Source: Akkermansiaceae bacterium
GTDB taxonomy: Bacteria; Verrucomicrobiota; Verrucomicrobiia; Verrucomicrobiales; Akkermansiaceae
DNA: 40,697 bases
Direction of reading: 5' to 3'
Assembly: GCA_903930425.1 (NCBI GenBank)
Contig: CAIYYV010000043.1
Location: 1 to 40,697 of the forward strand
The notes under the pieces: model-generated
Database searches by the model: none
Told to the model about the DNA's origin: nothing
Seen by the model: the letters and a program-made list of their open reading frames with translations, nothing else
Position numbers and translations under genes: made by a program
Shown here: positions 25,527 through 34,462 of the stretch, in pieces
How positions within the stretch are numbered: position 1 is the stretch's first letter
Layout of the letters: the number at the start of each line of letters is the position of its first letter

Positions 25527-25724
25527 ATGATCAGCGCCAACATGCACGAAGCCAAAAGCCGCCTTTCCGCCTGGGTCAAAGCCGTCGAGGAAGACGGCGA
25601 AACGGTCATTCTTTGCCGCAACGGCAAATGCCCGTGTGCTGGCGACACTACGGAAACACGGATTCAACCCGCGAATGGTCGATTCTGCGCGGCGACCTGT
25701 TCATTGAGGGTGCAAAAATCATAA
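25527..25724 (+). pseudogene. truncated Phd-type antitoxin remnant
   Basis: The ORF starts MISANMHEAKSRLSAWVKAV and continues EEDGETVILCRNGK, a convincing antitoxin N-terminus (about 34 residues, to about 25629). After NGK, where relatives continue with a strand such as PVA, the sequence becomes unrelated and cysteine-rich to the stop at 25724. No toxin follows. The 3' part runs antisense into the TM2 gene. Best read as the debris of a second toxin-antitoxin module. A TTGACA box (25490-25495) lies upstream. Confidence 0.65.
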
Positions 25725-26071
25725 AGCCAGCCGATCCCTAACAACCCACCGGTGAGCAACCACAAAATGCCAGTGCCTATTTTGCCGAGATACATCCGGT
25801 GGATTCCGAACAACCCGAGAAACGCCTGCAAAATCCACGCCACGGAATAATCATAGCGCCCGGTGATGTAGCGGCGGTTGGCCTCATCATCCATGCCCGG
25901 AATCAAAAACACATCGATAATCCAGCCAATTCCTAACAACCCGGCGGTGAGCAGCCAGATCACCCCGGTCACCGGCCTGCCGTAATAAAACCGATGAGCA
26001 CCGGTAAATCCGAAAAGCCAGAACACATAGCCGACGACTTTGCTGTGGGTGCTTGTGACCGCGGTGCTCAT
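25664..26071 (-). CDS. double TM2-domain membrane protein
   Basis: A 135-aa protein with two TM2 units. Each has the pattern aromatic-rich helix, G-x-H-R-F/M-Y, then a second helix ending GIGWxxD: FGFTGAHRFYYGRPVTGVIWLL...GIGWIIDVF and FGIHRMYLGKIGTGILWLL...GIGWLYDFC. Four membrane helices in all. TM2 proteins are widespread and poorly understood. ATG 26071 (MSTAVTSTHS) was chosen; the frame opens at 26095. The 3' end overlaps the antisense antitoxin remnant, yet the TM2 C-terminus (TLNEQVAAQNR) looks intact. Confidence 0.82.
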   Translation of the reverse strand: MSTAVTSTHSKVVGYVFWLFGFTGAHRFYYGRPVTGVIWLLTAGLLGIGWIIDVFLIPGMDDEANRRYITGRYDYSVAWILQAFLGLFGIHRMYLGKIGTGILWLLTGGLLGIGWLYDFCTLNEQVAAQNRPFAG

Positions 26072-26163
26072 GCAGGATGCATAACCGCTCAGCAATCCCG
26101 GAGCGAATCAAATTTTCCTAGGGCCGCCCAGCACTCATGGCGATTGCCAGCCAATCGCTCTGC

Positions 26164-27060
26164 TCACGCGCTGCCCGCAGAGGCGCGGTAGCCCCCGGGA
26201 GAAATGTGATGACGGGCGTGGAACTGAAGCCGCATTTGTTCGGAGGTTCCGAACCCGGCGAGGCTGACAATCTTTTGGATGGGCAATCGGGTTTCGCGCA
26301 ACAAGCGCTCAGCCCGATTCAAACGACAGTGTGTGATTTCATCGAGAACCCCGGAAAGCCCGCGGTCGGCAAAAGCACGCTCCAAGGTCCGGCGGCTCAC
26401 CGCAAGATGAGCCGCCACTTCCGCAACGTTCAATTGCCGATGACTGTGACTCCAAATGTGCTGTCGTGCTTTTTGGATCAAATCCAGCGCGGGCGCGACC
26501 GCGGGCGCAACCGCGTTTTCTAACAACCCGATAAGACCTAACAGCCGGAGGCTCTGGGCGGTGGTGTTCACAAAATCCGGCGCGGCGACATCCGTCAGAA
26601 ACTCGCGAAATTGTCGGGCAAAACGCCTGGGATTTTGAGGCGAGCACACCGGGCCGGTGAATGACACATATCCCGCTTCGTCCAATTCGTGAATCAGGCG
26701 ACCATTGAATTGCACCCAGCATTCGGTCCATCCGGTGGCTGCGATGGGCCGGTAACGGTGCCACTGCCCGGAAATCACCCGACCGACCTGACCAGCCTGG
26801 ATCGGAAACACTCCCTGCCGGGTTTCCCAAACTCCCGAACCCGATTCCACCCATAGCAATGAGAACTCCGGCAGCACCCGCCCGTCACGCCAATTGAACT
26901 GATAGAGATCCGGGTGCGCCTGCGACGGATAGTCAGCACCCGGAGGAATCACCATGCGCCCCGCTCCTGTCAAAAACAACGGACTCGAAAAAAGGGCGTC
27001 ATCAATCGGCAAATATCGCAAAAAACTCTCGAAGCGGTGGCGTGAATTTTGCGGTTTCAT
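26164..27060 (-). CDS. AraC-family transcriptional regulator
   Basis: A 298-aa regulator. The N-terminal cupin-like ligand-binding domain (about 25-175) contains YQFNWRDGRVLPEFSLLWVESGSG. The C-terminal double helix-turn-helix runs from ALDLIQKARQHIWSH through LNVAEVAAHLAVSRRTLERAFAD and IQKIVSLAGFGTSEQMRLQF. It is divergent from the sugar isomerase gene, 221 nt apart, with two inverted repeats between them, so it probably controls the isomerase and perhaps the GH127 gene in response to a sugar. ATG 27060 chosen over TTG 27078. Confidence 0.9.
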   Translation of the reverse strand: MKPQNSRHRFESFLRYLPIDDALFSSPLFLTGAGRMVIPPGADYPSQAHPDLYQFNWRDGRVLPEFSLLWVESGSGVWETRQGVFPIQAGQVGRVISGQWHRYRPIAATGWTECWVQFNGRLIHELDEAGYVSFTGPVCSPQNPRRFARQFREFLTDVAAPDFVNTTAQSLRLLGLIGLLENAVAPAVAPALDLIQKARQHIWSHSHRQLNVAEVAAHLAVSRRTLERAFADRGLSGVLDEITHCRLNRAERLLRETRLPIQKIVSLAGFGTSEQMRLQFHARHHISPGGYRASAGSA

Positions 27061-27112
27061 TGGGATGGCTTGGAACAAACCACTGGCTACACGGTTTCTC
27101 CCATGATTTCAA

Positions 27113-27144
27113 TGGCGTATCATTTGGCAAAGCAATGATCGCCA
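27113..27144. promoter_or_regulatory. inverted repeat, candidate regulator site
   Basis: Arms TGGCGTATCATT (27113-27124) and AATGATCGCCA (27134-27144) are complementary over 11 bp with one unpaired T; the spacer is 9 nt. It lies 53 nt upstream of the AraC-type gene start, within the divergent intergenic region. Confidence 0.45.
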
Positions 27145-27167
27145 AGGCCCGGCCAGTCGGCTAATCA

Positions 27168-27184
27168 TTCCATGCTGCATGGAA
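27168..27184. promoter_or_regulatory. 17-bp palindrome, candidate operator
   Basis: TTCCATGC and GCATGGAA around a single central T, perfect 8-bp arms. It is about 98 nt upstream of the isomerase start and the second dyad in this intergenic region. The two dyads differ in sequence, so two different proteins may bind. Confidence 0.5.
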
Positions 27185-27281
27185 GCGCGCGCCGCATGCC
27201 CAGTGGGTGGCCGCATGGATGCAATCCCCATCACTGCCAAGATACCCTGCCCGACACGCCTGACCCCCGATCTCAGCCATT

Positions 27282-28745
27282 ATGAAAATACCGTCCTCTC
27301 TTCCCGTTCCATTTTCTAACAACTCCTCTGTTCGCTTGGGTCTTTTCGGCATCGGTCTTGATGCGTATTGGCCGCAGTTTCCGGGCTTGAAAGAACGACT
27401 CGAGGGCTATGTCGATCGGGTCGCCCAAAAACTCGCACGCCCCGGGGTTGAAATCGTCAATGTCGGTTTGGTTGATCATCCGGACCGCGCCCGTGAGGCT
27501 GGCGCGGAATTCCGCCGTGCCGATGTGGATTTGATTTTCCTTTACGCGACGACCTACGCGCTTTCGTCCACGGTTTTGCCGGTGGTTCGGCGCGCCAAGG
27601 TTCCGGTGATTGTGCTCAATCTCGTGCCCGAGCCGGCGATTGACTATGCCAAGTTCAACGCGCTCGGGGATCGCGTCAAAATGACCGGTGATTGGCTGGC
27701 GTTTTGCGCGGCCTGCCCGGTTCCCGAAATCTCCAATGTCTTCCAACGCGCCGGAATCCCATTCCACCCGATCACGGGAGTGCTAGAAAATGACCCCGCA
27801 TGCTGGAATGAAGTCGATGCTTGGGTCGATGCGGCGCGCGTCGCCGCAGGCATGGCCCACAACCGGCTTGGACTGTTAGGTCACTATTATGGCGGCATGC
27901 TCGACATCTATTCCGACGTGACGCTGCAATGCGTCACCTTTGGCACGCACATCGAAATGTTAGAAGTTGAGGAACTGGTCGCGCGGCGGCGGGACGTGTC
28001 GCGCGCCGCGATCGAGGCGCGGGTGGCGGAGTTTCATGAGGTCTTCGAGGTGCAGGGCGATTGCAGGGCAGAGGATTTGGAGGAGGCCGCGCGCACCGCG
28101 GTGGCTCTTGACCGGCTGGTTGCCGACTATCGGTTAGGTTCCATGGCCTATTTCCACAAGGGATCGGGCATGGATGAATGCGAAGCGGCGATCTCATCCA
28201 TCATTCTCGGCACCTCGCAACTCACGGGTCGTGGAATTCCGGTGGCAGGGGAATATGAGGTGAAAAATGTTCAGGCGATGAAAATCATGGATCTCTTCGG
28301 TGCGGGCGGATCGTTCACGGAATACTATGCGATGGACTACGACGACGATGTGGTGTTGATGGGGCACGATGGGCCGGGGCACATTGCCATTGCGGAGGGC
28401 AAGACGAAAGTGCGCCCGTTAGAGGTGTATCACGGCAAGGTCGGCCGCGGCATTTCGGTCGAAATGGCCGTGAAACACGGGCCGGTGACCCTGCTCTCGG
28501 TGATGGAACGGCGGGACGGCACATTGGCCATGCTTTGCGCACAAGGAGAATCCGTGCCCGGACCGATCCTCGAAATCGGCAACACCAACAGCCGCTATCG
28601 ATTCCCCTGCGGCGCACGGGAATTTGTCACGCGATGGAATGCCGCTGGCCCCGCGCATCATTGCGCCGTCGGCGTGGGGCACCTCGCGAACAAAATCGAA
28701 AAACTCGGGCAATTGTTAGGAATCGAGACCATCCAGGTCTCGTGA
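27282..28745 (+). CDS. L-arabinose isomerase-like protein (FucI/AraA fold)
   Basis: A 487-aa protein of the L-fucose/L-arabinose isomerase superfamily. A Rossmann-like N-terminal part (about 17-170) precedes HYYGGMLDIYSDVTLQCVTFGTHIEMLEVEEL, characteristic of arabinose isomerase-like members. Candidate metal ligands: Glu in VAGEYEVKN, Glu in GSFTEYYAMD, His in LMGHDGPGH and a late His. The likely reaction is aldose-ketose isomerisation, substrate unproven. Divergent from the AraC regulator and convergent with a GH127 beta-L-arabinofuranosidase, which supports an L-arabinose role. No kinase or epimerase gene of the pathway is nearby. Confidence 0.82.
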   Translation: MKIPSSLPVPFSNNSSVRLGLFGIGLDAYWPQFPGLKERLEGYVDRVAQKLARPGVEIVNVGLVDHPDRAREAGAEFRRADVDLIFLYATTYALSSTVLPVVRRAKVPVIVLNLVPEPAIDYAKFNALGDRVKMTGDWLAFCAACPVPEISNVFQRAGIPFHPITGVLENDPACWNEVDAWVDAARVAAGMAHNRLGLLGHYYGGMLDIYSDVTLQCVTFGTHIEMLEVEELVARRRDVSRAAIEARVAEFHEVFEVQGDCRAEDLEEAARTAVALDRLVADYRLGSMAYFHKGSGMDECEAAISSIILGTSQLTGRGIPVAGEYEVKNVQAMKIMDLFGAGGSFTEYYAMDYDDDVVLMGHDGPGHIAIAEGKTKVRPLEVYHGKVGRGISVEMAVKHGPVTLLSVMERRDGTLAMLCAQGESVPGPILEIGNTNSRYRFPCGAREFVTRWNAAGPAHHCAVGVGHLANKIEKLGQLLGIETIQVS

Positions 28746-28791
28746 TCCTCAAAGCCGCAGGGCGGCGACCGTCACCGGATCGAATGCAAGT

Positions 28792-30888
28792 TCATTCCTT
28801 GGGTTTCGGGCTGCTGTTCGCTGGCCATTCGGGAGTGTCAGCACCGTTGTCGATGACGGGAAACGCGGCGATGCGCAGGCGGGCGGCACCCATTGGAATC
28901 AAGGTGACGGATTCTTCGGGTGCGGTGGATTTCACCGGTTGGGGGACGACCTCATTGACCGCGCCCAATCGATCGAGTGTCCATTGAGGGATGATGCGGG
29001 CTTTCGTGGTGAGTTGGATCGGGGAGGCTTCATTGCGGAAGGGTTGGTCGTCCGCAGGCCAAGCGGCCTTGACCACGGTGAACGCCGCGGTGGACGTGCC
29101 AGTGATGCCATAATTCCATGCAGAGGCCGGGTAGATATCCCATGCCGGCCAGGCATCTGTTCCGCCAGAGCGGCGGTAATCTTCCTTGATTTGAAGCGAA
29201 TACGTGAGCGGCCCACGCGAGACTGATAGAGTGTTGCGGTTGTTGACCCAGCGTTGCGTCCTAACGGCCATCGGAAGATCGAACAACACTTGATCGCCAT
29301 CCTTCCAGGCGCGATCCAATCGCACGATTTTCCCAGACGCGAGCGCGGGCATCGGTGAGTTTTTGCCATTGATTGAAATGGCGGCCTTGGCACACCACGA
29401 GGGCACCCGAAGGTCGAGCGGAAAGCGCGTGGTTTTCGGCAGATGGATCGTCAGGCTGATTTGTTCCTCGAAGGGGTAACGGGTTTTCTCGGTGATGCGG
29501 ACTTCGACGCCGTCGGCGACCTTGGCGGTGACTTCGCACGGGCCATAGAGATATGCGGCGAGGCCGTTTCCGGGAGAAGCAAACCACAGGTGCTGGGTGA
29601 AGTAGGGCCATCCGTGAGCGGCATTGTGCTGGCAACAACGGTAGATGTTAGGATTCATCTCGAACATCGAACCAGCATTCTGAACCGTGGGATTTTTATT
29701 GCCGTGGTCGCTCTGCGGTTGGTTAGGCGCGGTGAGATAACGCAAGGCCTTCCAGTCCGCGGTGAAGGCGGCAGGAAACGTGTTGAAGGCGACATTTTCA
29801 CAGCGTTCGGCCCAGCGCGGATCGCCGGTCACCGAGGTAAGGATGCCATCCGAGAGCATTTCCTCGGCAATGCCGCAGGCCTCCACTGCCTGGCGTGGGC
29901 CGTTGCATCCGGGCCGCGCATTTTCATCCGCGCCAAACATGCCACCCGGCACTTGGCCATATAACTCGCGTATTTTTTCCCATGCCAGATTGCTGCCGTC
30001 GCGCATGGCGGGTGTTTGGCTGAGCATTGCATACGTTGTCGGTTCGCGAAACGCTTGGGCGATATTGACGTTGTGCCAATTCGGAAGTTGCTTGCCGGGG
30101 ATATCGGTCACGGTGTCCCATCGGGCAGTGCGGTTGTGGGTCTTGCGCGCCAACTCTAACAACCCCTTCTCACCGGTGCGGTTGTAGAGCCACAAAATAC
30201 TGTATAGCTGGTCGCCACCGCGCATCGACGGCCAATAACCCAACAACAATTTATCCTCGGGCAGCGCGTCGAGATAATGAAAGTATTTTGTCATCAAGGC
30301 CGGCACGCGGGCGTCTCCGGTATGCTCAAACCACATTTGAAGACAGAACAACATGACCATGTTAGGCCAGAGGTCGTCACGACCCTTGAGATCCGTCGCC
30401 ACGCCGGTGCGCCCTTTGCCCGGCCCAAACCAACCGTCAGGTTGCTGGCTGCCAATCGCTCCCTCAATCCAGATTTTGGATTCGGCGAGCATCCGTGCGT
30501 CATGCGTTAGAATCGCGCAGCCGAGATAGCCTTTGAGCCAGTAGGGCACTTCCTCCCACCCGCGCTCTCCAACACCGGCCGGGCTGAGCCACGAGTTGTT
30601 TTCCTTTTTCAGAAACGGGCTGATCTCAGTGAGGTGACCGTGAAACCCGGCTCCTTGAAGGACGAGTTGTTGCTTGAGCCAACCCGCCGGTTCCACGGCG
30701 CCCATCGGCAGGCGCACCAGCGCGCTGGTGGCGAGTGGCGCCCGGTTCGCCGGGTAGTGGACGATCGGCCCGGCGGGCGGGGCGTCCAGCAATTGAATCG
30801 AAAATTCAGCGGCGGCCGGCGACTGATGAGGGACGATCCAAAGGGCGAGGACGCTGAAGCAGGGAAACAAGCGGTACAGTGAGGTCAT
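28792..30888 (-). CDS. secreted GH127 (DUF1680) beta-L-arabinofuranosidase-like protein
   Basis: A 698-aa protein with a signal peptide (1-27, ending SPAAA). The (alpha/alpha)6 barrel carries GH127 active-site residues: Glu322 (ADENARP), Glu336 and Cys338 (VEACGIAEEM), and the Cys418-Cys419 pair (YRCCQHN). In characterised family members such a Glu/Cys set binds zinc and supplies the cysteine nucleophile. C-terminal beta domains follow (about 445-690). It probably releases L-arabinose from glycans for the neighbouring isomerase. Convergent with that isomerase and 76 nt downstream of lpxA. Confidence 0.9.
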   Translation of the reverse strand: MTSLYRLFPCFSVLALWIVPHQSPAAAEFSIQLLDAPPAGPIVHYPANRAPLATSALVRLPMGAVEPAGWLKQQLVLQGAGFHGHLTEISPFLKKENNSWLSPAGVGERGWEEVPYWLKGYLGCAILTHDARMLAESKIWIEGAIGSQQPDGWFGPGKGRTGVATDLKGRDDLWPNMVMLFCLQMWFEHTGDARVPALMTKYFHYLDALPEDKLLLGYWPSMRGGDQLYSILWLYNRTGEKGLLELARKTHNRTARWDTVTDIPGKQLPNWHNVNIAQAFREPTTYAMLSQTPAMRDGSNLAWEKIRELYGQVPGGMFGADENARPGCNGPRQAVEACGIAEEMLSDGILTSVTGDPRWAERCENVAFNTFPAAFTADWKALRYLTAPNQPQSDHGNKNPTVQNAGSMFEMNPNIYRCCQHNAAHGWPYFTQHLWFASPGNGLAAYLYGPCEVTAKVADGVEVRITEKTRYPFEEQISLTIHLPKTTRFPLDLRVPSWCAKAAISINGKNSPMPALASGKIVRLDRAWKDGDQVLFDLPMAVRTQRWVNNRNTLSVSRGPLTYSLQIKEDYRRSGGTDAWPAWDIYPASAWNYGITGTSTAAFTVVKAAWPADDQPFRNEASPIQLTTKARIIPQWTLDRLGAVNEVVPQPVKSTAPEESVTLIPMGAARLRIAAFPVIDNGADTPEWPANSSPKPKE

Positions 30889-30964
30889 ATCGTTGGAGTG
30901 CTAAACGCATCCACACACCGCATTCTTACATCAATCCCAAACCACTCGCCCATCGCTTGATGGC

Positions 30965-31738
30965 TCAGCGCGTGACGCCTCGCTCGGAATTCTCGATAAA
31001 ATGAATCAGCCGCGCGACTTGCGGCGTGTCTGCCGCGTGCGTCGCTTTGAGCGAGCTGATCGCGTTGGCTAGGTTGCCTTCTTTTTTGAGAAACAATTTT
31101 TTATAAGCGGATTTGAGCGCGCGGATATCATCCTCGGCAAATCCGCGGCGTTGCAGACCCACCAGATTGAGCCCGCGGGTGCTCGCTGGATTCCCATCGA
31201 CGATCGTGAACGGCGCGACGTCTTGAACAATTTTCGAGAGGCCGCCGATGATCGAATGCGCGCCGAGACGACAGAATTGATGGGCCGCAGCCAAGCCCGA
31301 CATGATCACATAATCCTCGACCACAATGTGCCCGGCAAGACCCACCGAATTCGATAAAATAATGTGATTCCCTAACTGGCAGTCATGCGCCACATGCGAA
31401 TAACACAACAGCAGGTTGTGCGATCCCAGACGCGTCGGCAAACATTCCTGTGACCCTCGGTGCACCGTGCAATTCTCACGAAACACATTGTGGTCCCCCA
31501 CCTCCAGAAAAGTCGGCTCACCACTGTATTTGAGGTCCTGCGATTTCCCCCCGATTGCCGCAAATGGAAAAAACTCGTTGCCGCGCCCAAACTTCGACCG
31601 GCCTTCCAGCACCACATGCGAGTGCAACACGCACTCATCCCCCAACTCGACATGCGCGCCCACCACGCAAAAGGGCCCGATGCGGACCTGGTTCCCAATC
31701 TGAGCAAGCGGCGAAACAATGGCTGACGGATGGATCAC
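30965..31738 (-). CDS. lpxA: acyl-[ACP]-UDP-N-acetylglucosamine O-acyltransferase
   Basis: First committed step of lipid A synthesis: moves a 3-hydroxyacyl chain from ACP to UDP-GlcNAc. At 257 aa it is full length, with an N-terminal left-handed beta helix of hexapeptide repeats (IHPSAIVSPLAQIGNQVRIG). Typical catalytic surroundings: GGKSQDLKY, CYSHVAHDC (catalytic His) and AAHQFCRLGAHSIIGG. A C-terminal helical part follows (about 195-257). Normally found with lpxD/fabZ/lpxB, but here it stands alone. Indicates an LPS-bearing outer membrane. Confidence 0.95.
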   Translation of the reverse strand: MIHPSAIVSPLAQIGNQVRIGPFCVVGAHVELGDECVLHSHVVLEGRSKFGRGNEFFPFAAIGGKSQDLKYSGEPTFLEVGDHNVFRENCTVHRGSQECLPTRLGSHNLLLCYSHVAHDCQLGNHIILSNSVGLAGHIVVEDYVIMSGLAAAHQFCRLGAHSIIGGLSKIVQDVAPFTIVDGNPASTRGLNLVGLQRRGFAEDDIRALKSAYKKLFLKKEGNLANAISSLKATHAADTPQVARLIHFIENSERGVTR

Positions 31739-31874
31739 AAACGGAATTCCGAAGCATCAGGCCGATCATGACCAGCCTTTTTTCTCGTGATGCCATGCTC
31801 TGAAAACGACCTCGCCACGCCGGTTTCCGCAATCGTAGCTTGAAATCACGCCATTACCGCGCCACACTTTTGCC

Positions 31875-32123
31875 ATGACGACGATTGTGCAACTGGATGC
31901 GTCGAATCGGATCGTTCTTTCGCGCGATTTGCGCCGGGCGGCAGGGGTTCCCCACGGGCAAAAACTCAAAGCCTCGGCCACACCTGGTCGAATTGTGTTA
32001 GAGATCGAACCGGTTGCCAACGGCAAGGTGATCAAGCGCGGAAAACTCAAACTGTGGAGCGGCGAAGTGCCCGCCACGCCATTGGCGGAGGCCGTCGAAG
32101 CTTCACGACATTACGAGCGATGA
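31875..32123 (+). CDS. AbrB/MazE-type antitoxin
   Basis: An 82-aa protein with an N-terminal swapped-hairpin SpoVT-AbrB DNA-binding domain (IVQLDASNRIVLSRDLRRAAG...KLKASATPGRIVLEI, about 4-45) and a charged C-terminus for toxin binding. Its stop overlaps the toxin start (ATGA at 32120), the usual translationally coupled arrangement. Likely autorepressor and toxin neutraliser. Confidence 0.85.
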   Translation: MTTIVQLDASNRIVLSRDLRRAAGVPHGQKLKASATPGRIVLEIEPVANGKVIKRGKLKLWSGEVPATPLAEAVEASRHYER

Positions 32124-32521
32124 CATTTCTGGACACGGGCATTCTGGTGGGAGCCTTGTTAGGGAAACACCCTGAACATGCTGCCTGCCGCGCGGCGCTG
32201 GAGGAATCCGAGGCACCCTTCACCGACGCCCACGCTCTGGCGGAAACATTTGCCACACTCACCGGCTTTTACAAAGTGCCGGTCGCTGCCGCCTCCGAAT
32301 TGACGTTAGCCCTCAAATCCATTCTGACTGTTGAGGCGTTGCCATTGGCGGATTATGAGAAAGCGATTGATGAAGCGCCGCGCCGCGGCGTGATGGGAGG
32401 CGGAATTTACGATTCGCTTCACGCAACCTTTGCCCGGCGCAAGGGTGCCAATCGCATCATCACGCGCAACCCATCCCACTTCGTCCACACCGCGCCCGAA
32501 CTGGAAATCCTCACTCCGTAG
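32120..32521 (+). CDS. PIN-domain toxin (VapC family ribonuclease)
   Basis: A 133-aa PIN endoribonuclease starting at ATG 32120 (MTFLDTGILVGALL). Acidic residues: Asp5 in FLDTGI, Glu in HALAETFATL and Asp in GIYDSLHATFA; a late NPSHF replaces the more common D-rich ending. Overlaps the antitoxin stop by 4 nt. A second complete toxin-antitoxin pair, distinct from the Phd-linked one at 24.7 kb. Confidence 0.9.
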   Translation: MTFLDTGILVGALLGKHPEHAACRAALEESEAPFTDAHALAETFATLTGFYKVPVAAASELTLALKSILTVEALPLADYEKAIDEAPRRGVMGGGIYDSLHATFARRKGANRIITRNPSHFVHTAPELEILTP

Positions 32522-32552
32522 TCATGGATGCGGCGTCATCACCGCCCGTGGG

Positions 32553-32580
32553 GGCGGGGCCAGATAACCCCGCCTTCCTT
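32553..32580 (+). terminator. probable terminator of the toxin-antitoxin operon
   Basis: Stem GGCGGGG (32553-32559) and CCCCGCC (32568-32574) with an 8-nt loop, followed by TTCCTT. Lies 31 nt after the toxin stop and reaches the stop codon of the convergent ccsA-like gene. Confidence 0.5.
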
Positions 32581-34462
32581 ACAGGGAGCACCTCGGCTTA
32601 TCGCCCGTGGCAACGAAATCGCAATGACCGGCTTCCAAGCGGAAACTGCGCCAGTATCTAACAGGCAAGCGGCTGAGCAGAATGAGCGCACCCTGGGCGA
32701 GGACGAACGCGACGAGCCAGGGAAACGCCTTGTCCATGAAGCCATAGGTGTGGAGGCCAACGCCTAACATGTTCACGCCAAACCATGAGAAGGAAGTGAT
32801 GGCATTGCCACAGATGGCCATGGCCATGAGGCCGCGTTGACGGACGAGTCCTCTCCAGCGGGAATGAAGGATGATGGCACACCACAAGACGATGAGCAGG
32901 GCCCCATTTTCCTTGGGGTCCCAACCCCAGAAGCGACCCCACGATTGGTCGGCCCAAATCCCGCCGAGCACGGTGCCGACAAAACTGAAGAGGGTGGCAA
33001 AACAGATGATGCCATAAACCATTCGGGTCAGCGTTTGGGCGGATTCCCGCGTGAGCAGGCGGGTGAACACTCCAAGGCAGACATAGATCACGGCCAGCAT
33101 GCCCGCCAAAAACATCGCGGAATAACCGGCAGTGATGACCACCACATGAGTCGCGAGCCAGAGATTGCTGTCGAGCACCGCGGTCATCATTTCGAGGGTG
33201 TCTCCGTTAGATCCGAGGTGGTGGGCAATGACGAGCGTGATGAATCCGACCATGCCGGCACAGGCCGCGCCGATCCCGTCGCGGAATAACCGCTCCAGCA
33301 CCAACCCTAACAGCACCGCGCCCCAACCGACGAAGATGGCCGACGAGTAGAGATTGGTGACAGGCGGGCGCCCTTGGAGATACATGCGCGAGAACATGCC
33401 AAAGGAATGGACGGCCAGCGCCAGCACGAGCAGCAAGAAGGCGGTTTTGCGCAGGCCTTTGGGGCACACGAGCCAGGACGCGCAGGCTAACAGAAATGCC
33501 CCGACATACAAAACCATGCTGTGATAGAACGGCTGCGACAAATTGAAACGCTGCTCGAATCCGGCACGACCGGCCAATTCCGGGTGCTGCTTGCCGATCC
33601 AATCCGCATAGGCATCGGCCTCACGGGCGAAGGACGCCGGGTTGCCGGCGCGCAACGCGTCGCCCATCCGGGCATACGCGCTCACCGAAACGGGAATGGA
33701 TGCGGGAGATTCCACGCGGAGCAGGGCGGTCCCGGTGCTGAGCCAAGCTGCGACACCGCCGCCTGCGGGAGGGGCAACGACAAGCATGTGGGCGAATTGG
33801 GCCAAGGATTCGTAGCGGGCGGCGGCGATGGCGAGCGGCGCACGTTGATCGTCGGTGAGCGTGGCGGCCCCTTGTTTCAAGGCGGTGCCCGCAGCGGCGA
33901 CCGCTTCGGCGTAAGACTGGATTTCCTTGGAAAAATCCTTGGTGTTTTCCGGGTGAATGCTGCCTTTGAGTTGTTGATAGAGCACCAGCGAGTTGCGCAG
34001 GTTATAGATAGCCGTATGGAAGGGAGTGCGTTTCGGGGCTTCAGTGTCCGCGGCGCGTTGCCCTTCCTCATCGATTTTTGTGAGGTAAGGTTGGAGTTCG
34101 GTATAAGAACAATAACGCTTGTTGGCCTGTGGCAGGCCAAACATTCCCAGCACATCCTGGTTGGCGATGGCAAAGACCGGATAGCCGTCCGCGATCGACG
34201 CTTGAAACAGCACATCGGCCAACCAGCGCGAGGCCTCCAAGGATTCGCCATTAGAAAGGCGCAGCGTCTGCTTGCCGCGCATGATGAGCAGCGAATTGCG
34301 GGCAACCGTGTCGAGCGGCTTGATGCGCCCTCCGGCCAGGACCGGCAGACGACTGAAGGATCGAACGTCAAAGCTGTCTGGCTTGAGTTTGGGGGCATGC
34401 CAGGACGCTGCGATCCAGAGGCATGCGGCTAACAGAACAAGGTAAGGGGCGAGGCGTTTCAT
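32579..34462 (-). CDS. ccsA: cytochrome c biogenesis protein CcsA (System II haem handling)
   Basis: A 627-aa polytopic protein of the haem-handling superfamily. An N-terminal helix and a large extracytoplasmic region (about 30-310) precede eight or so membrane helices carrying the tryptophan-rich WWD-type haem site ADQSWGRFWGWDPKEN and conserved His residues (IAHHLGSNG, ATHVVV, LHSRW, LHTYGFM). With CcsB it exports haem and attaches it to CXXCH motifs of periplasmic apocytochromes. The start overlaps the CcsB stop (ATGA). It ends a minus-strand cluster of cytochrome genes, its presumed clients. Confidence 0.9.
   Translation of the reverse strand: MKRLAPYLVLLAACLWIAASWHAPKLKPDSFDVRSFSRLPVLAGGRIKPLDTVARNSLLIMRGKQTLRLSNGESLEASRWLADVLFQASIADGYPVFAIANQDVLGMFGLPQANKRYCSYTELQPYLTKIDEEGQRAADTEAPKRTPFHTAIYNLRNSLVLYQQLKGSIHPENTKDFSKEIQSYAEAVAAAGTALKQGAATLTDDQRAPLAIAAARYESLAQFAHMLVVAPPAGGGVAAWLSTGTALLRVESPASIPVSVSAYARMGDALRAGNPASFAREADAYADWIGKQHPELAGRAGFEQRFNLSQPFYHSMVLYVGAFLLACASWLVCPKGLRKTAFLLLVLALAVHSFGMFSRMYLQGRPPVTNLYSSAIFVGWGAVLLGLVLERLFRDGIGAACAGMVGFITLVIAHHLGSNGDTLEMMTAVLDSNLWLATHVVVITAGYSAMFLAGMLAVIYVCLGVFTRLLTRESAQTLTRMVYGIICFATLFSFVGTVLGGIWADQSWGRFWGWDPKENGALLIVLWCAIILHSRWRGLVRQRGLMAMAICGNAITSFSWFGVNMLGVGLHTYGFMDKAFPWLVAFVLAQGALILLSRLPVRYWRSFRLEAGHCDFVATGDKPRCSL

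Noticed and set aside
25650-25741. Plus-strand frame reading EWSILRGDLFIEG, thought to be the tail of the broken antitoxin
   Set aside because: It is exactly antisense to the conserved TM2 C-terminus (GIGWLYDF...), which explains its orderly appearance.
33521-34432. 303-codon plus-strand ORF
   Set aside because: Antisense to ccsA and lacking any recognisable motif.
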